64,000 nt of DNA from positions 54,192,910 through 54,256,909 of the forward strand of contig OY735213.1 of the NCBI GenBank assembly GCA_963457665.1. The letters run 5' to 3'. Under the pieces are notes generated by a model. The model did not search any database, was not told the DNA's origin, and worked only from the letters and a program-made list of their open reading frames with translations. The stretch is from Thysanoteuthis rhombus (Eukaryota; Mollusca; Cephalopoda; Oegopsida; Thysanoteuthidae). Made by a program: the position numbers and the translations under genes. Positions 34,012 through 45,771 of this stretch are shown one piece after another (positions within the stretch are counted from its first letter, which is position 1; the number at the start of each line of letters is the position of its first letter).

Positions 34012-34012
34012 T
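33734..34012 (+). pseudogene. RTE/jockey-like LINE 3' end with GAT tail
   Basis: The plus-strand translation contains ADNQWTSRLTTWIPRDHMRN, RWRDELDKFRKYWLRDAHDR and VYVQRRTLKD, then (GAT)n from about 33981. A short open stretch of about 65 codons is preserved and nearly identical to the fragment at 23.8 kb. It is 5'-truncated. Confidence 0.88.
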
Positions 34013-34029
34013 ATCACTTGGCCTAATTT

Positions 34030-34115
34030 TTCTGTTTTACGCTGCCTTGGCCAAACGATACATTTACTGTATATCAACAGGCAGTCATTTGAAATATCGT
34101 TTCTTAGTAATATAT
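34030..34115 (+). repeat. SINE-like family S, short fragment
   Basis: A GTTTTACGCTGCCTTGGCCA word followed by AACGATACATTTACTGTATA resembles the S body in plus orientation. The fragment is short and diverged. Confidence 0.4.
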
Positions 34116-34124
34116 ATTTATAAT

Positions 34125-34920
<796 letters not shown>

Positions 34921-34922
<2 letters not shown>

Positions 34923-35408
34923 CACCTATAACACCTATGTGTATTCATATGCGTATTCTTCCAGTGTGTAATATATTTTAGTGAGCGCATAGATGTTGGA
35001 CTTGGATCGTACTTACTAGCTTCCCCACAAGAGTAAAATATGACTCAAAGTCGTTTTCAATGTGAGATTCCAGTTACGGGAAGGTGCAAAAATTGCTACA
35101 GTTCCCGCAAGTAGTGTTGGGAAAAGAGTCAGGGCAAGCTGGACCGATCCCTTTCAGTGCAATGGGACGGTACTGCCCAGAGACTGAGCCGAGATATTTT
35201 TGAGGTTGCAGGATTAATCCTAGGCCTCTTGAGCTTTGCAATACTGTGTCCCAGTAAGCCATCATTGAAGCAACCAAAGTCTGTCCTGCAAAGAGATACT
35301 GCGCTCGGAAGATTGGCTGAAGACCGGGGAGCGACAGTTCAAACCTAGGGAGAGTGCTCTGATGCTTCAAGAGAAAACACGTTTCTTTGCATCAAAAATT
35401 GCCTACTT
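34921..35408. other. Unassigned spacer
   Basis: Positions 35080-35350 are less AT-rich and open on both strands, but no protein family is recognised. A GTTCAAACCTAGG word near 35338 resembles a B box without a matching A box. Confidence 0.35.
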
Positions 35409-35718
35409 CAATGGTTTGAAAACTCAAGGACCCTTTATTTTCAGCATTTACATTTTAGAATGTAATCAATGAACTACAATGAGAGCAAATGCTTCTTACT
35501 TCAAAAGTCATATTCTAAATGGATTACATCTATTTGAATTATATGATATGGTAAGGTTTGTGTTCTATAATTATGTTTTTTGATAGTTATATGATAGATG
35601 ATGTTTCTCTGATATAAGATTTGCAACGTCAGGTTTAGAAGAGCCATTACTAAGGATCCCAGAGCATTATTTGTTGGTCCACCGGGGGTTTACGGACCCA
35701 AGTTTCTAAATCACTGGC
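35409..35718 (+). mobile_element. hAT-like miniature element, family M, copy 3
   Basis: It starts CAATGGTTTGAAAACTCAAG and ends AAGTTTCTAAATCACTGG. The interior has TAATCAATGAACTACAATGA, TATTCTAAATGGATTACATC, GATGATGTTTCTCTGATATA and TTTACGGACCC. It is non-coding. Confidence 0.65.
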
Positions 35719-35848
35719 CTACACGTTTAAGTAATGGAAACCGTCTGTCTATAATTTTGAATATTTCGATGATGCCTTCTATTTTCTCTCAAGGTAGATT
35801 TTTGGGCCAATTTTAGCGCAGAAGAGCTATAAAGGAATTGAAACTTTT

Positions 35849-36100
35849 ATGGTTTTTTTTTGTTTTGTTTTTTTTTACTTTCGCTGTATCTCTTTCACGT
35901 TATTTCCTTCTTTCTCTCCCTTGTCCTGGTTACACCTCCTCCCTTCCTCTCTCTTTTGCTTTTTTCTCCTTCTCTTTTCCCTCCTAATCTTCTTTCCTTC
36001 TTCCTCTTCTTTTTTTCTCTTTCTCATCCTTCCGCTTTTTTCTCTCACTCTCCCTTTTGTTTTCTTCCTATTTCTCCTTCTTTCCCTTCTTTCTCTTCCT

Positions 36101-36165
<65 letters not shown>
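35849..36165. repeat. Pyrimidine tract with (CT)n
   Basis: C/T-rich sequence ends in pure (CT)n at 36104-36165. Long S/L/F and R/E open frames on the two strands are compositional. Confidence 0.9.
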
Positions 36166-36169
<4 letters not shown>

Positions 36170-36515
36170 TTGGTGGGAGGAAGTTGTATCCTTTTTTGGT
36201 GTAGTAGGGGAGGACCTCACAAGGCACACGTCCATAAGTAAATACACCTCGAATCAGATCTCAATGCATGTACAACTGACTTGTTTCCGTTATTAATATT
36301 TAATATTTACACAGGTGTGTGTCTGTGTAAGTAAAATGTTATTGGTACCTTTGTGTGTGTATATGTGTGTGTATGTGTGTGTATGTGCGTGTGTGTGTGT
36401 GTGTGAGATTGATGCAAAAGTTCCCGGCATTTTTCACAAAATCTTTTAATGATACAAATTTACAGCATCCTTTTTCGGACATCAGAGAATTTATCCTGGC
36501 TTTTTGTAGAGTCCA
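36166..36515. other. Spacer with (GT)n
   Basis: An imperfect (GT)n lies near 36352-36405. Nothing else is recognised. Confidence 0.5.
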
Positions 36516-36890
36516 GGTCAAAAGACTTAGAAACATAAGGTATCAGTCGAAGAAAATAGCTTAGTACGGACTACAGCTAATTACGACCGCATTCGGTCAA
36601 AAGGAATCAGTAAAAAAAAAAGAAGACAACATCCTTGTATGAATATTTTTACTGAATTAGTACCAATTAAGTAATTCATTTTAGTATATTTTGTAAATTT
36701 ACGTGAATAAAAGTTTTATAGGAATTTCATTAGATTACTTTTTTTAGTTCAAATTCAGTTAAAATATTCACAGTACAGTGTTGACGTTATCACCTGATGC
36801 CTTATGACCGAATACAATTGTAATTTGCAATAGTCTGTACTACGCTCTAGTCCATTTGTCTGATTCGTTTTGACTTGATGCCTCTTGACC
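36516..36890. mobile_element. Foldback miniature element, family F, copy 1
   Basis: Long imperfect inverted arms of about 100 bp: the left reads GGTCAAAAGAC..., then TAGTACGGACTACAGC, ATTCGGTCAAAAGGAATCAG. The right, on the minus strand, reads GGTCAAGAGGCATCAAGTCA, then TAGTACAGACTATTGC, ATTCGGTCATAAGGCATCAG. GGTCAAAAGGCATCA recurs as a sub-repeat within the arms. The interior is about 170 bp of AT-rich sequence. Confidence 0.75.
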
Positions 36891-37596
36891 GGTTACCATT
36901 TGGGGATTTTCTTTTCCACGATTTTACTCAATTTTTCTGCTAGATTTTATATTCCAACATGAAGAAACAATTGAAGTTTTTATTCGTTGAATACTTCAAA
37001 CTGATGCAATGGCTGACCAGACATGGAATTTTATATGGTAGCGAGAAGTGATTGTCTGGAAATGACATTTTGTTCATTATATACTAGCATAATACCCGTC
37101 GAAAATGGCGGTATTATTTACGAATGGATATATAATACGAATATATATTGTTTAGTATATATACATATTGCAAAGATTATGGGAATTGTATTTCTTTTCA
37201 ATTTTAATTTGAACAAATAAATTTAATAAAATTGAAGAAGAGAGAGAATCGGTGACTTTGGGTCAAGTTATAGAGAGAAATGAATTCGTGGTTTCATTTT
37301 TTCATTTTTTCCATTCCTATTGACACTGTTTACTGAGCAACTGGTGCGTGGCAGTTGAGAGTGGGGAGTGGAGTCTAAGGTGACAGATCGCAGGGTATTG
37401 GGAGAGGGGAATATCGGAAGGCACTCATGTTGTTCGTCTTTCTCCTTTCTTTCCACTTTCTTTTAGATTAAAAAAATGCATCATGGGTTTATATAATCAT
37501 TCTCATATTCCCCTGTGATTGAACAGACAAACAAACCAATAGATATGATTCTGAGCTTTCATATAATGAGATTATGAACGTCACTAACGTAATATG
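36891..37596. other. AT-rich spacer
   Basis: No repeat family or gene is supported. Confidence 0.4.
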
Positions 37597-37889
37597 TGGT
37601 TATTTGGTCCTAAAATACAATAGAATAAAGACAACAAAATACGATCCCTCCTGACGGCTAAATGGGGTAAATCTTTCTTTCTTTTCCATTTCCAATCAAC
37701 TTCATGGCATAAAATGTTTTGTGGACTCTAAAATTCATGAAAAGGCTATAAAATTAGAATTAAGGTTAGGATTTTGAGTGTACCTACCATAAAGTTACTT
37801 GGAAAGAAATAATCGAGCCATTTTTTGCAAACGAGAGGGATAACTTTTGGCAATTTTTTATGCTATCGTATTTTAGAACCAAATAAGCA
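37597..37889. mobile_element. 293 bp miniature inverted-repeat element
   Basis: The inverted ends are TGGTTATTTGGTCCTAAAAT and, read on the minus strand, TGCTTATTTGGTTCTAAAAT. Similarity continues through AC.ATAG.ATAAA. It is non-coding. The target duplication is unresolved, so the superfamily is not assigned. Confidence 0.7.
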
Positions 37890-38909
37890 GGGATTACTTA
37901 AAAAAGTATTCAAGTTTTAGATTATAATCATATTTGTTATTGATTAAGTGCCATCTGATATTAACGAAAAATATAGCCTACCTAATACAATAGTGCCTTA
38001 GTCCCATTCAAAGCAGTCCGCTTGGGACTTCACATATCCTAGTGTCTCATCTACTTTACACAGACAGTCTGCAAAGTCCTCTTCCGGGATCACCATCAGC
38101 TACATCGGTACGTTTTTCTCGTACAAGCTCTGGAGTCCTCCCTTTGCAGAGAGCCAAAATCTTGACTGTGCAGTGAAAGGGGGAAACAAACAAACTTGGG
38201 TGGCTCCATTACAAAAAAAAAAAAAAAACATCCCCGGATAAAAACCCTTGGGTTGGACATTGAACGCCAATGGACTGTTCATGACAAAGAAATAAATCGA
38301 TAAAAATACCCGGATCTAGTAACCCTATGAATTTTATTGTAATTATCTTTGTGCTATTATTAAGAATAGAGATTGTAGAAAATTTTCTAAACAATACGAA
38401 CTCTGAGGTAAGTGTGGATGAGAACTGATGTTTATATATTAGAAGAGCATTGTAGAATCTAAAAGTTCAAATTTGAAATATACATCCTTTGCTTTTGTTT
38501 TTTGTTTTTTTTTTTTCCTTTTAAAAAAGGTTTTATCCTGTAAAGGTTAAAAAACATTAGAAACGAGAGCTGTTAATCATAATGATAACAATACTCTTTT
38601 CTATTGAAAAGACATTATTTTTGTCCGTTTCCAAGCATGGGTAATGCAATATCTAGCCAAAACAAAAGATCTACTCGCACGGTCATTATGAATGTGATGG
38701 CCACACAGTACCCAATCTCACGCAATGGTGTCTCACTATCAACCGAGTAACCCAGCGGGAGAGTGTCTACCTATGTATGCACAGTAAGATTCCCTGTGAT
38801 TGGTCGCAAAGTTACCGATTCTCAAGATATTCAAAATGACTAGATACCAACCGGACAAACCGCGTACATATGTGAGTGTTTTTGTACATGCATGTATATG
38901 AAGTATGAT
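37890..38909. other. Unassigned spacer
   Basis: A poly-A run lies at 38213-38228 and poly-T near 38500-38517. No gene was recognised. Confidence 0.4.

Positions 38910-38944
<35 letters not shown>
38910..38944. repeat. (TA)n microsatellite
   Basis: A pure TA run adjoins a family D unit. A second one on the far side, at 39248-39282, completes a TA-bounded unit. Confidence 0.95.
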
Positions 38945-38949
<5 letters not shown>

Positions 38950-39035
38950 CTCTCCCTTATTCAAGGTTGAGCACTCTTTAAGTAATGTAACTCGTTCATT
39001 ATAAGCTTAAGCAATGCTCTTCCAACTTTGGAATA

Positions 39036-39237
39036 GAGTACTTTGGTGGATGGGGAATTGTGCGTAAGTAAATATATCGCTTGAATTCAACCTTACTGGC
39101 CGTCCAGCTCTGCGTAGGGCAGGGTAAAATGCCAGCCTCTGGGTCTGCAGCGAAGGTTTTGGTCCTACTTCGTGGCACTGGATGGAATATTGATTAGTCT
39201 ATAGCCACACTGAAGAGTTGTAATACAACTGAACAGC
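39036..39237 (+). repeat. Family D tRNA-like unit, copy 2
   Basis: GTAGGGCAGGGTAAAATGCC (A-box-like) is followed by GGTTTTGGTCCTACTTCGTG. The flanks GAATTGTGCGTAAGTAAATA and CACACTGAAGAGTTGTAATA match copy 1 on the opposite strand. Confidence 0.6.
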
Positions 39238-39246
39238 TGTCTGTAG

Positions 39247-39288
<42 letters not shown>

Positions 39289-39375
39289 GGTTGCTGTAGG
39301 GTAGAACTCCACTTAAACTTCTATCACGACTGAAGACGATTACTTCAACTTTTGTATTGTATATATAAAAATAAA

Positions 39376-40190
39376 ATCATTAAAAAAATATGTTTCATAG
39401 TATAAATGTATGTATTTATTGGAATTAAATAAGCCCTTACGTATTTGAATGACAAATTTTCACAATAATATCAAAGTCTTGTTTCCCTCAATCAGCAAGA
39501 CAGCCTGCTAACAATCATTTGATTGTAAATTCAAATCACGGTAGGGAAATGTGGATTTTACATTTCGGTTTACACCTTTCACTTTGGCGAGGATTGTTCT
39601 CGTTAAGTTCATGACAAAATCTCGACCAGATCCATCATCATATACGTACTTCAGAATAAAGATTAAAAATTTCAATTTATCATAAAACACAATTAAGATA
39701 AAATTGTTTCGTCAAGTGTTCCAAAGAATCCAATTAAAAGTTAAAATCTTTTTCGTTAATTTAAAATCCCTCTAAAAAAACTATATGATAGACATTAAAA
39801 AACCAAAAGAAAAGCCTGATATTTTTTTGGTTTATATTTATTATCATGAAAGGTTCAATTCATAACTAAGTCTATTTTTCCCGTGGTATATGTTATGAAA
39901 TAAAAAAAATGAAATCACAAGAAAAAACATTTATTCATTTCAGCCCCACCCCCAATACTAAATTATGATCCGGTGAGGTTTTTGTCCGATGATGTTTTTG
40001 TCCATACCTTGTACTTGTTGTTCTTGCTAGGGTAGGGAAACGAAGTCAACTCCAGACTTAGTAGTGGAGTTGAATATTTTCTAAGTTTATGTCTGTGTTG
40101 GTGTTCTGCCTTGCAGATAAAAGAGCAAATGAACATTTTGTGTTCAGGTTCATTTTCATCCGTCTATCAGTTAAAGCTGTTTATGTGTAA
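39376..40190. other. AT-rich spacer
   Basis: No gene or shared repeat was recognised. Confidence 0.4.
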
Positions 40191-40348
40191 TGTCCGTGTG
40201 TGTGCATGGCTGTATACGAGCACCTGTATGCGTATGTATTCATGTGCACATGCGTACGTGCGTGTGGGTACTTGTATGTGCGCATGCGTGCGCGTGTATG
40301 GACTCGTTTTCGGAGTAATCTATTCGTTGAATTGGCATATGTAATGTT

Positions 40349-40381
<33 letters not shown>

Positions 40382-40597
40382 TTTTGAGTGCGTTCGTATG
40401 CAATTGTGTGAATGTTTCTGTACTTGACTATGTGACTGTGTTTATATGTGTATGTATTTATGTGTAGGTGTGTGTATTTATTTTCAGTGCTTTCATTTGT
40501 TGAAGCGGTATACATAACGTTCATACGTGTGTCTGTGGGTGTATGTAAGCATGTGTATTAATATATATATTTATGTGTCCATGCTTCTCTGTGTGTT

Positions 40598-40634
<37 letters not shown>

Positions 40635-40734
40635 TTTACAGTGCGTCTTTTTCCTGGAGTGGGTTGTATAATGATCATGTGTGTGTGATTCTATCTACTC
40701 GCTTATATGGCTCTGTATGTGTGTGCACACCAGT

Positions 40735-40803
<69 letters not shown>

Positions 40804-40830
40804 TGTGTGTGTGTGACTCACTGTGTATGG
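40191..40830. repeat. GT-rich region with (GT)n and (TA)n
   Basis: Pure runs lie at about 40351-40380 (GT), 40604-40633 (TA) and 40737-40796 (GT), set in generally GT-rich sequence. Confidence 0.9.
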
Positions 40831-41794
40831 GTTCCGTGTTTTTCTATGTGAGTGTGTGTCCGTGTTTTCACAGCTGAGAGCACCTGGTAGGTGAGGGATG
40901 TAATAAAACCTCCCAATACCCACTTGGGAACTTAAAGTGGCATAACAACGTAGCGCTCCGCCCGACCCCTAATCTTCTACCATCGCCCGAAGCGATGAGA
41001 GAAGCTGTCAGAGGTGGCGCCATTTACTTATCTCGCTGTCTACACGTCTTTCTGTTGGTCTGTCTGTCTGTCTGTCCGTCTGTCTGCCTCTCTGTCTGTC
41101 TGCCTGTCTGTCTCTTGAAATCTTCTTGTCAGTCAATCTTGTTTACGCTTCTTACTTATTCACCTTTCCCGTCCCAACCCTCCCCTCCCCCCTCCAGGCC
41201 GATCTCGAGGTATTTTCAACCGGTGCCACTGGTTTGGCGTTCGAACCCAGATAAAAAAATTTAAAAAAAAAACAGAATTTCCAATGCTGATTTTCGAAGC
41301 AACCCCCGTTCTCACTTGAGATTGGTGCAACACACCAACTCGTTCAGCCCTGAGCCCGACTAAGCTACGTATGGAAAATAGCGACAAAAAAAGAGCACCT
41401 AACGTTGCCAGATGGTTAGCCCACCAGTCTCGCGGATTAATTCGTTAGTGCAGTGGGTTCATTCACCAGGGTAGGGATGGATCCAGGATTTTGAGCTGGG
41501 TGGGGTCAAAATGGAAAAAATTCATGGAAGGCGCTGTTGGTGATCAATGTCTTGGCTGGTAGTTCAGGGACTTTTTGCAGGTTAGGAATGGTAGGCTTAT
41601 GGTATGCTTATGAGCTTCCATTGTGTAACGATATTTTTGTTTATTTTATATTTATGAATAAGTATTTATACAGTGTACATTTCATGCTGCGTCTTACATT
41701 TATGAATAACTATTTATATAGTGTTCATTTCATGTTAAATCAAAACGTTCTGCAAGTTGAAATATTTATTAAGGATAATAAATGAACAGACTGA
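40831..41794. other. Spacer with CpG-rich patch and (CTGT)n
   Basis: Positions 40945-41035 carry CpG-rich words such as GTAGCGCTCCGCCCGACCCC and GGCGCCATTT. (CTGT)n follows at about 41057-41112. An open frame reads through, but its middle is repeat-encoded C/L/S/V. A promoter is possible but not supported beyond composition. Confidence 0.35.
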
Positions 41795-42066
41795 CAGTGT
41801 TGCCAATTTAGCACTTTTTGCTATAAATTTAGTGCCTTCCTTGTTAGGGCAGGGCAAGAATTCAACATTTGGCGCTATTTTTAGCAAGTTGCTACCTCTA
41901 TATTCCAGCTACTCTAGCCAATTCTTTCAGCTATTTTAGAAAAATCTGACCACTTTCTGCTGTTGCAAAGGGCCATTGCAAACGGTGTTTCCAGCGTGTT
42001 TTGAAGTCTCTAAGGCTTTTTCGAGGTCGAGTTAGCGCAAAAAAAGGTTTAGAGTTGGCAAAACTG
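41795..42066. mobile_element. 272 bp hAT-type non-autonomous element
   Basis: The left end CAGTGTTGCCAATTTAGCAC and the right end (minus strand) CAGTTTTGCCAACTCTAAAC are inverted, followed on both sides by T-rich TTTTTGC words. The flanks CAGACTGA (41787-41794) and CAGACGGA (42067-42074) match at 7 of 8 bases, the 8 bp target duplication expected for hAT. It is non-coding. Confidence 0.75.
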
Positions 42067-42256
42067 CAGACGGAACAAATTCAAGGCCATTTATTTGATA
42101 GATTACACCCTTCAAAGTCGAAACTGCACCGAGACCGTCTGTGATGCCTATGTTTGTTTGATAAAACTTACAAATAAATATGTGGAAAAGAAAAAACTTC
42201 AAACATCAAAAACAAGAAAACAATATTTGATCTGCTTTCTATATCAGTCTCTCTCA

Positions 42257-42303
<47 letters not shown>
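42257..42303. repeat. (CT)n microsatellite
   Basis: A near-pure run of about 23 units. Confidence 0.95.
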
Positions 42304-42304
<1 letters not shown>

Positions 42305-42589
42305 TCTGACCTTCATTCTTTGCTCACCCCCCTTTCTCTCTACTCCCGACACAGGGCTACGGCTGACGAACTCCTTGATAAAGAATAGAATTACAAGTAT
42401 AAATACAAATATAATTAGATTACGTGCACCAAGACCCCGAAATTCAAAAATAAAATGGTTATAAGTTAACACGTTAAAATAACACTGATCAGATTAAAAG
42501 TGACTGGCTGGGCAGATGGTCGTGGTTACCTTGGGACAATATATAGAAATTGTTTTTTAAAAAGTTTTTATGCATCACAAAATGAAAAG

Positions 42590-42697
<108 letters not shown>

Positions 42698-42885
42698 TTG
42701 CGTCATATTACATTGAAATTCTATTTGAAATTATCTCCCGTCATTACCCGGTGAATATATCATTTGGCCTAGACAACGTAAATAGAATTAAACAATTCAA
42801 GAAAATGGGGCTGCACCAGGAATCTAACCGAGCGTTGCTCATACCATTGAGCTAAACAACTGCCGGTAATGCAAAGTGCGTTCAA
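42698..42885 (-). repeat. SINE-like family S with complete tRNA head
   Basis: On the minus strand, TAGCTCAATGGTATGAGC (A box, 42837-42854) is followed by GGTTAGATTCC (B box, 42819-42829), GCAGCCCCATTTTCTTGAAT, TTGTTTAATTCTATTTACGT, TGTCTAGGCCAAATGATATA and AATTTCAATGTAATATGACG. The end lies against the microsatellite. This is the reference copy for the family and has the standard pol III A/B spacing of a tRNA-derived SINE. Confidence 0.75.
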
Positions 42886-43116
42886 CTGATAGCCTTCAAA
42901 AAGATCTCCTTCTTACAACTGTCATATCAGTATCCATGTTTTCCGCAAATAGAATTGTTTAAATTGCCTTATTTTTGTCCATTGGTTCTATCACTGAAGA
43001 TGAAAGAAAATAAATGTTTTCTTTTCATTTTAAGAAAGGTAAAAATATGATTCTGACGCACAAAAAAAAAAAGATTTTTTCACAGTTTACGGTGTATAAA
43101 TGTGAATGACCTAACG

Positions 43117-43386
43117 CAATGGTTTCGAAACTTTTAAAAAACTCAAATACCCCTTCTATAAAGAAAATAATCTATCGGGCTCTTAAATTCAGCATTTAGT
43201 TCTTTTACTGTAGTCAGTGGACTGCAATTATAAACTATTTTTGAACTTAATGGTACAGTTCTTTGTACAATGATTTTATTTTTGATAGCTGTACGATGAA
43301 TGATGATGTTTCTTTGCCACAAGATTCGCAATGGCAGATTCAAAAACGGACCCCAGTGGTCTGTGGACCCCCGTTTCGAAAGCAAC
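43117..43386 (+). mobile_element. hAT-like miniature element, family M, copy 4
   Basis: It begins CAATGGTTTCGAAACTTTTA and ends GTTTCGAAAGCAAC, with TTCAGCATTTAGTTCTTTTA, GATGATGTTTCTTTGCCACA and CTGTGGACCCCCG inside. The inverted core is TGGTTTCGAAAC/GTTTCGAAAGCA. Confidence 0.7.
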
Positions 43387-43393
43387 GTACCAA

Positions 43394-43760
43394 AAGTTCC
43401 ATTATGGAGATGTCTCGCTGAACGGTGCTCCGAGGACACATAAACCAGTTGAGGTTGATATCGATCAAATCAAAACATTGTTCGAGAATAAACCATGTTA
43501 TATGACGTGGTAGATCATCAAAAAATCTAAATCAGGCGTTTAAAATCATTTGCATTATCTTGGTTATTTTAGTCGCCTTAATGTGTGGCTTCCACATAAG
43601 CTAAGCAGGGAAAAAACAAATGTTTTTTCTGGATGCGATTAGCAAATTAAATGTGACTAAAATGTTTCGTTTTTTGCTTATATTGTGACGTATGATGAAA
43701 ATAGCGTACTTTATAACTATGTGAGGCCAACGAGATTATACGACTGTAATGATTCGTATT
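43394..43760 (+). pseudogene. Mariner transposase remnant
   Basis: Two collinear pieces of a mariner (SETMAR-type) transposase are visible. First is the helix-turn-helix region with HYGDVSLNGAPRTHKPVEVD and IKTLFENKPCYMT, then a stop. Second, from about 43567, come RLNVWLPHKLSREKTNVF, two stops, then AYIVTYDENSVLYNYVRPTR. The D of TYDEN aligns with the first catalytic aspartate of the D,D34D triad (usual context VTGDEKW). The remaining catalytic region is missing. It is clearly dead. No terminal repeats were identified, and it directly follows the family M element. Confidence 0.8.
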
Positions 43761-43814
43761 TGTTGAAATTAGAAGGAAAAAAGAAGTCTTTTAATACGAA
43801 CTCCTTCCAGAGAA

Positions 43815-43985
43815 CCAATGTCCCAATGGACAACCTAAAATTTTAAACCAACCGGTGAAAATGTTTTGAAAAATCGAACAATTCGTTCAAAATCATCGAC
43901 GACTGGGCATCAGATTGATTGCAGAAATAGTTTCAATCGACGGAAGAGACGTGAAGTTCGTGGGTGTCCACAACATTCATCACCT
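43815..43985 (+). pseudogene. Second mariner-type DNA-binding fragment
   Basis: In another frame the translation contains KIEQFVQNHRRLGIRLIAEI and VSIDGRDVKF. This resembles the helix-turn-helix of a different mariner transposase subgroup (typical IxxxVxxxRRLTIRxIAxxxxI). It contains one stop upstream and no catalytic domain. Confidence 0.5.
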
Positions 43986-44149
43986 TTGATATCCACTCCA
44001 CCTTCACAAAATCTCTTGTGCCACTCGAACACATGTGCACGTGACATGCATTCTTACCCGTAAATTTCAGTGGGCATACGAAAAGATTCGGTAGCCGCTT
44101 TGTTTTAAAAAGATTAAACTGGGGGTAGGGGGTAAACTAATACTGTAGC

Positions 44150-44230
44150 CAAGTATGCTTTGTTATTGACAGCTGAAACTGTCGTTAAAAATGACTAAAA
44201 GCGGCGAGATTAATTACGACTATCTACTAA
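44150..44230. repeat. Family H fragment
   Basis: AAGTATGCTTTGTTATTGAC, AGCTGAAACTGTCG and AAAAATGACTAAAAGCGGC match the start of family H. Confidence 0.5.
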
Positions 44231-44659
44231 CGATCCAGTACAAATTACTTTTATCACAAATCGCATTATTAGACATAGTCGGCTGTTGTAGATTTTCTTT
44301 GTCTAAATTTGAAAGAAATCGGTCAAATCCAGTCGAAAAATGGCGAATCCAGCCGGTCTGCTTTTTGCTCACTCTGTCGTTAACGTTCCCAACCAGGCCT
44401 GTATTGTCCTCAAAGGTTGGCACAGAATACAAAAATAAATTTAAAAAATCCTACGTATCCCACACAAACATGCAAACAGACATCCAACTTTATATATAAA
44501 AAGATATTTATGTATATTCAACACTTTGAAACGAATTCCTGTTCATTTGATAACTGAGTACCACGCTCTTGTAGTCAATTCATAAGCATACACTCATACA
44601 TGTGTGTATGCATGTGTGTATGTGTGTGTGTGTGCGTGCACACATGTTTCTTCTTGCGC
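44231..44659. other. Unassigned spacer
   Basis: Short GT-rich text begins at about 44598. No gene was recognised. Confidence 0.4.
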
Positions 44660-45000
44660 TGTCAGTCATGGGCGTCCGCTGCCATTCTCCCAGAGAGAGC
44701 TAAAACGATGTATTCGGGAACTGAACGCAAGGGGATATATCCGGGGGGAAGATATATTTGGGGGCGGGGGCAATACGATATATCCGAATGTTGGTAGTCA
44801 GGTAAAGGACTAGAGAGTGTCTAAACTGTGACTCGTTCTAAGCTGTCGCTGTTCGTGGTGGCCTCCTTGATACCCGGCTTCTATAAGTTTTCAACTTACT
44901 AACCGACTTGCCGTCGGTGAAAAGACCTGATCAAGGGGTATGGGGAGGAGAGCTCCTTTTGCTCCCCCAAAAAGAGCGCCCATGCAGTCTGTAAATCCCC
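44660..45000 (+). repeat. Dispersed repeat family E, uninterrupted copy
   Basis: GGGCGTCCGCTGCCATTCTC, GGGGATATATCCGGGGGGAA, CCGAATGTTGGTAGTCAGGT, AAAGGACTAGAGAGTGTCTA, ACTCGTTCTAAGCTGTCGCT and GCTCCTTTTGCTCCCCC are in order. It is unsplit across the site occupied by a LINE in the 23.6 kb copy. Confidence 0.75.
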
Positions 45001-45069
45001 ATTTTTACTAATGTATCAGATAGACGGATACATAGATTCTGTTTTTACTATAGCTTTTTGCAAGATCTT

Positions 45070-45148
45070 AATCTATCTCTCTCTCTCTCCCTCTCTCACA
45101 CGTACACACACACACACACACTTCCTTTATGCTAACAACATATTACTG

Positions 45149-45184
<36 letters not shown>

Positions 45185-45225
45185 ATTTGTATGTGTGTGC
45201 ATGTGTATGTGTATGCGTGTGTGTT
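45070..45225. repeat. (CT)/(CA)/(GT) microsatellites
   Basis: Short (CT)n and (CA)n lie at 45077-45121 and (GT)n at 45152-45182, with imperfect continuation. Confidence 0.9.
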
Positions 45226-45771
45226 ATCCACATTAACCAATTTAAAAATCTACTCCTAACTGCTTGTTGTCTTCTTAATTTTTCTCCAACTTCTCACCGT
45301 CAAGTACATCACATCCACTTCATTCTTTCTCCTCACATCTGTCTCAAGGTTTCAATTTTTCGTTTGTCAGGAGGATATACGCACGATAAGACTGAAAGTG
45401 CTTCCGATAAACATCAGTTCTCGTTAGCAACCAAAGATATGGCTGCAAATAAGAATGGTAAACCGTTAAGGTCGGATATTTCGACATTTTTTATTTACAT
45501 TATGAACAGGTACATAGATTATCTTTACGTTTTTTTTTAATATCTTTTTCATTCATATCAGGAGCGTACGAAATGCAAATGATATGAAAAGTTAATGGGG
45601 AAATTAGAATTCACAAGTGTTTTTGTAGATGTGTTCACAAATCTCTACGAGACGCTTTTTGGTCGGTCGTTCGGTCTGTCGGTCGGTCCCTGTGATGTTG
45701 AACAACAGAAAGAGAGAAGAAGGAGTTTTGTCTTCTGTTTACAACTATTGTATCATAAGAGGTGGGATGTC
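45226..45771. other. Unassigned spacer
   Basis: Open frames of up to about 127 codons begin within the GT repeat and have no recognisable domain. Confidence 0.4.

Noticed and set aside
35849-36241. Signal-peptide-like or multi-membrane frame on the plus strand
   Set aside because: Hydrophobicity comes from a C/T tract and (CT)n; no real start or family.
40995-41264. 89-codon frame beginning in a CpG-rich patch
   Set aside because: The central part is encoded by (CTGT)n, and no conserved protein is recognisable.
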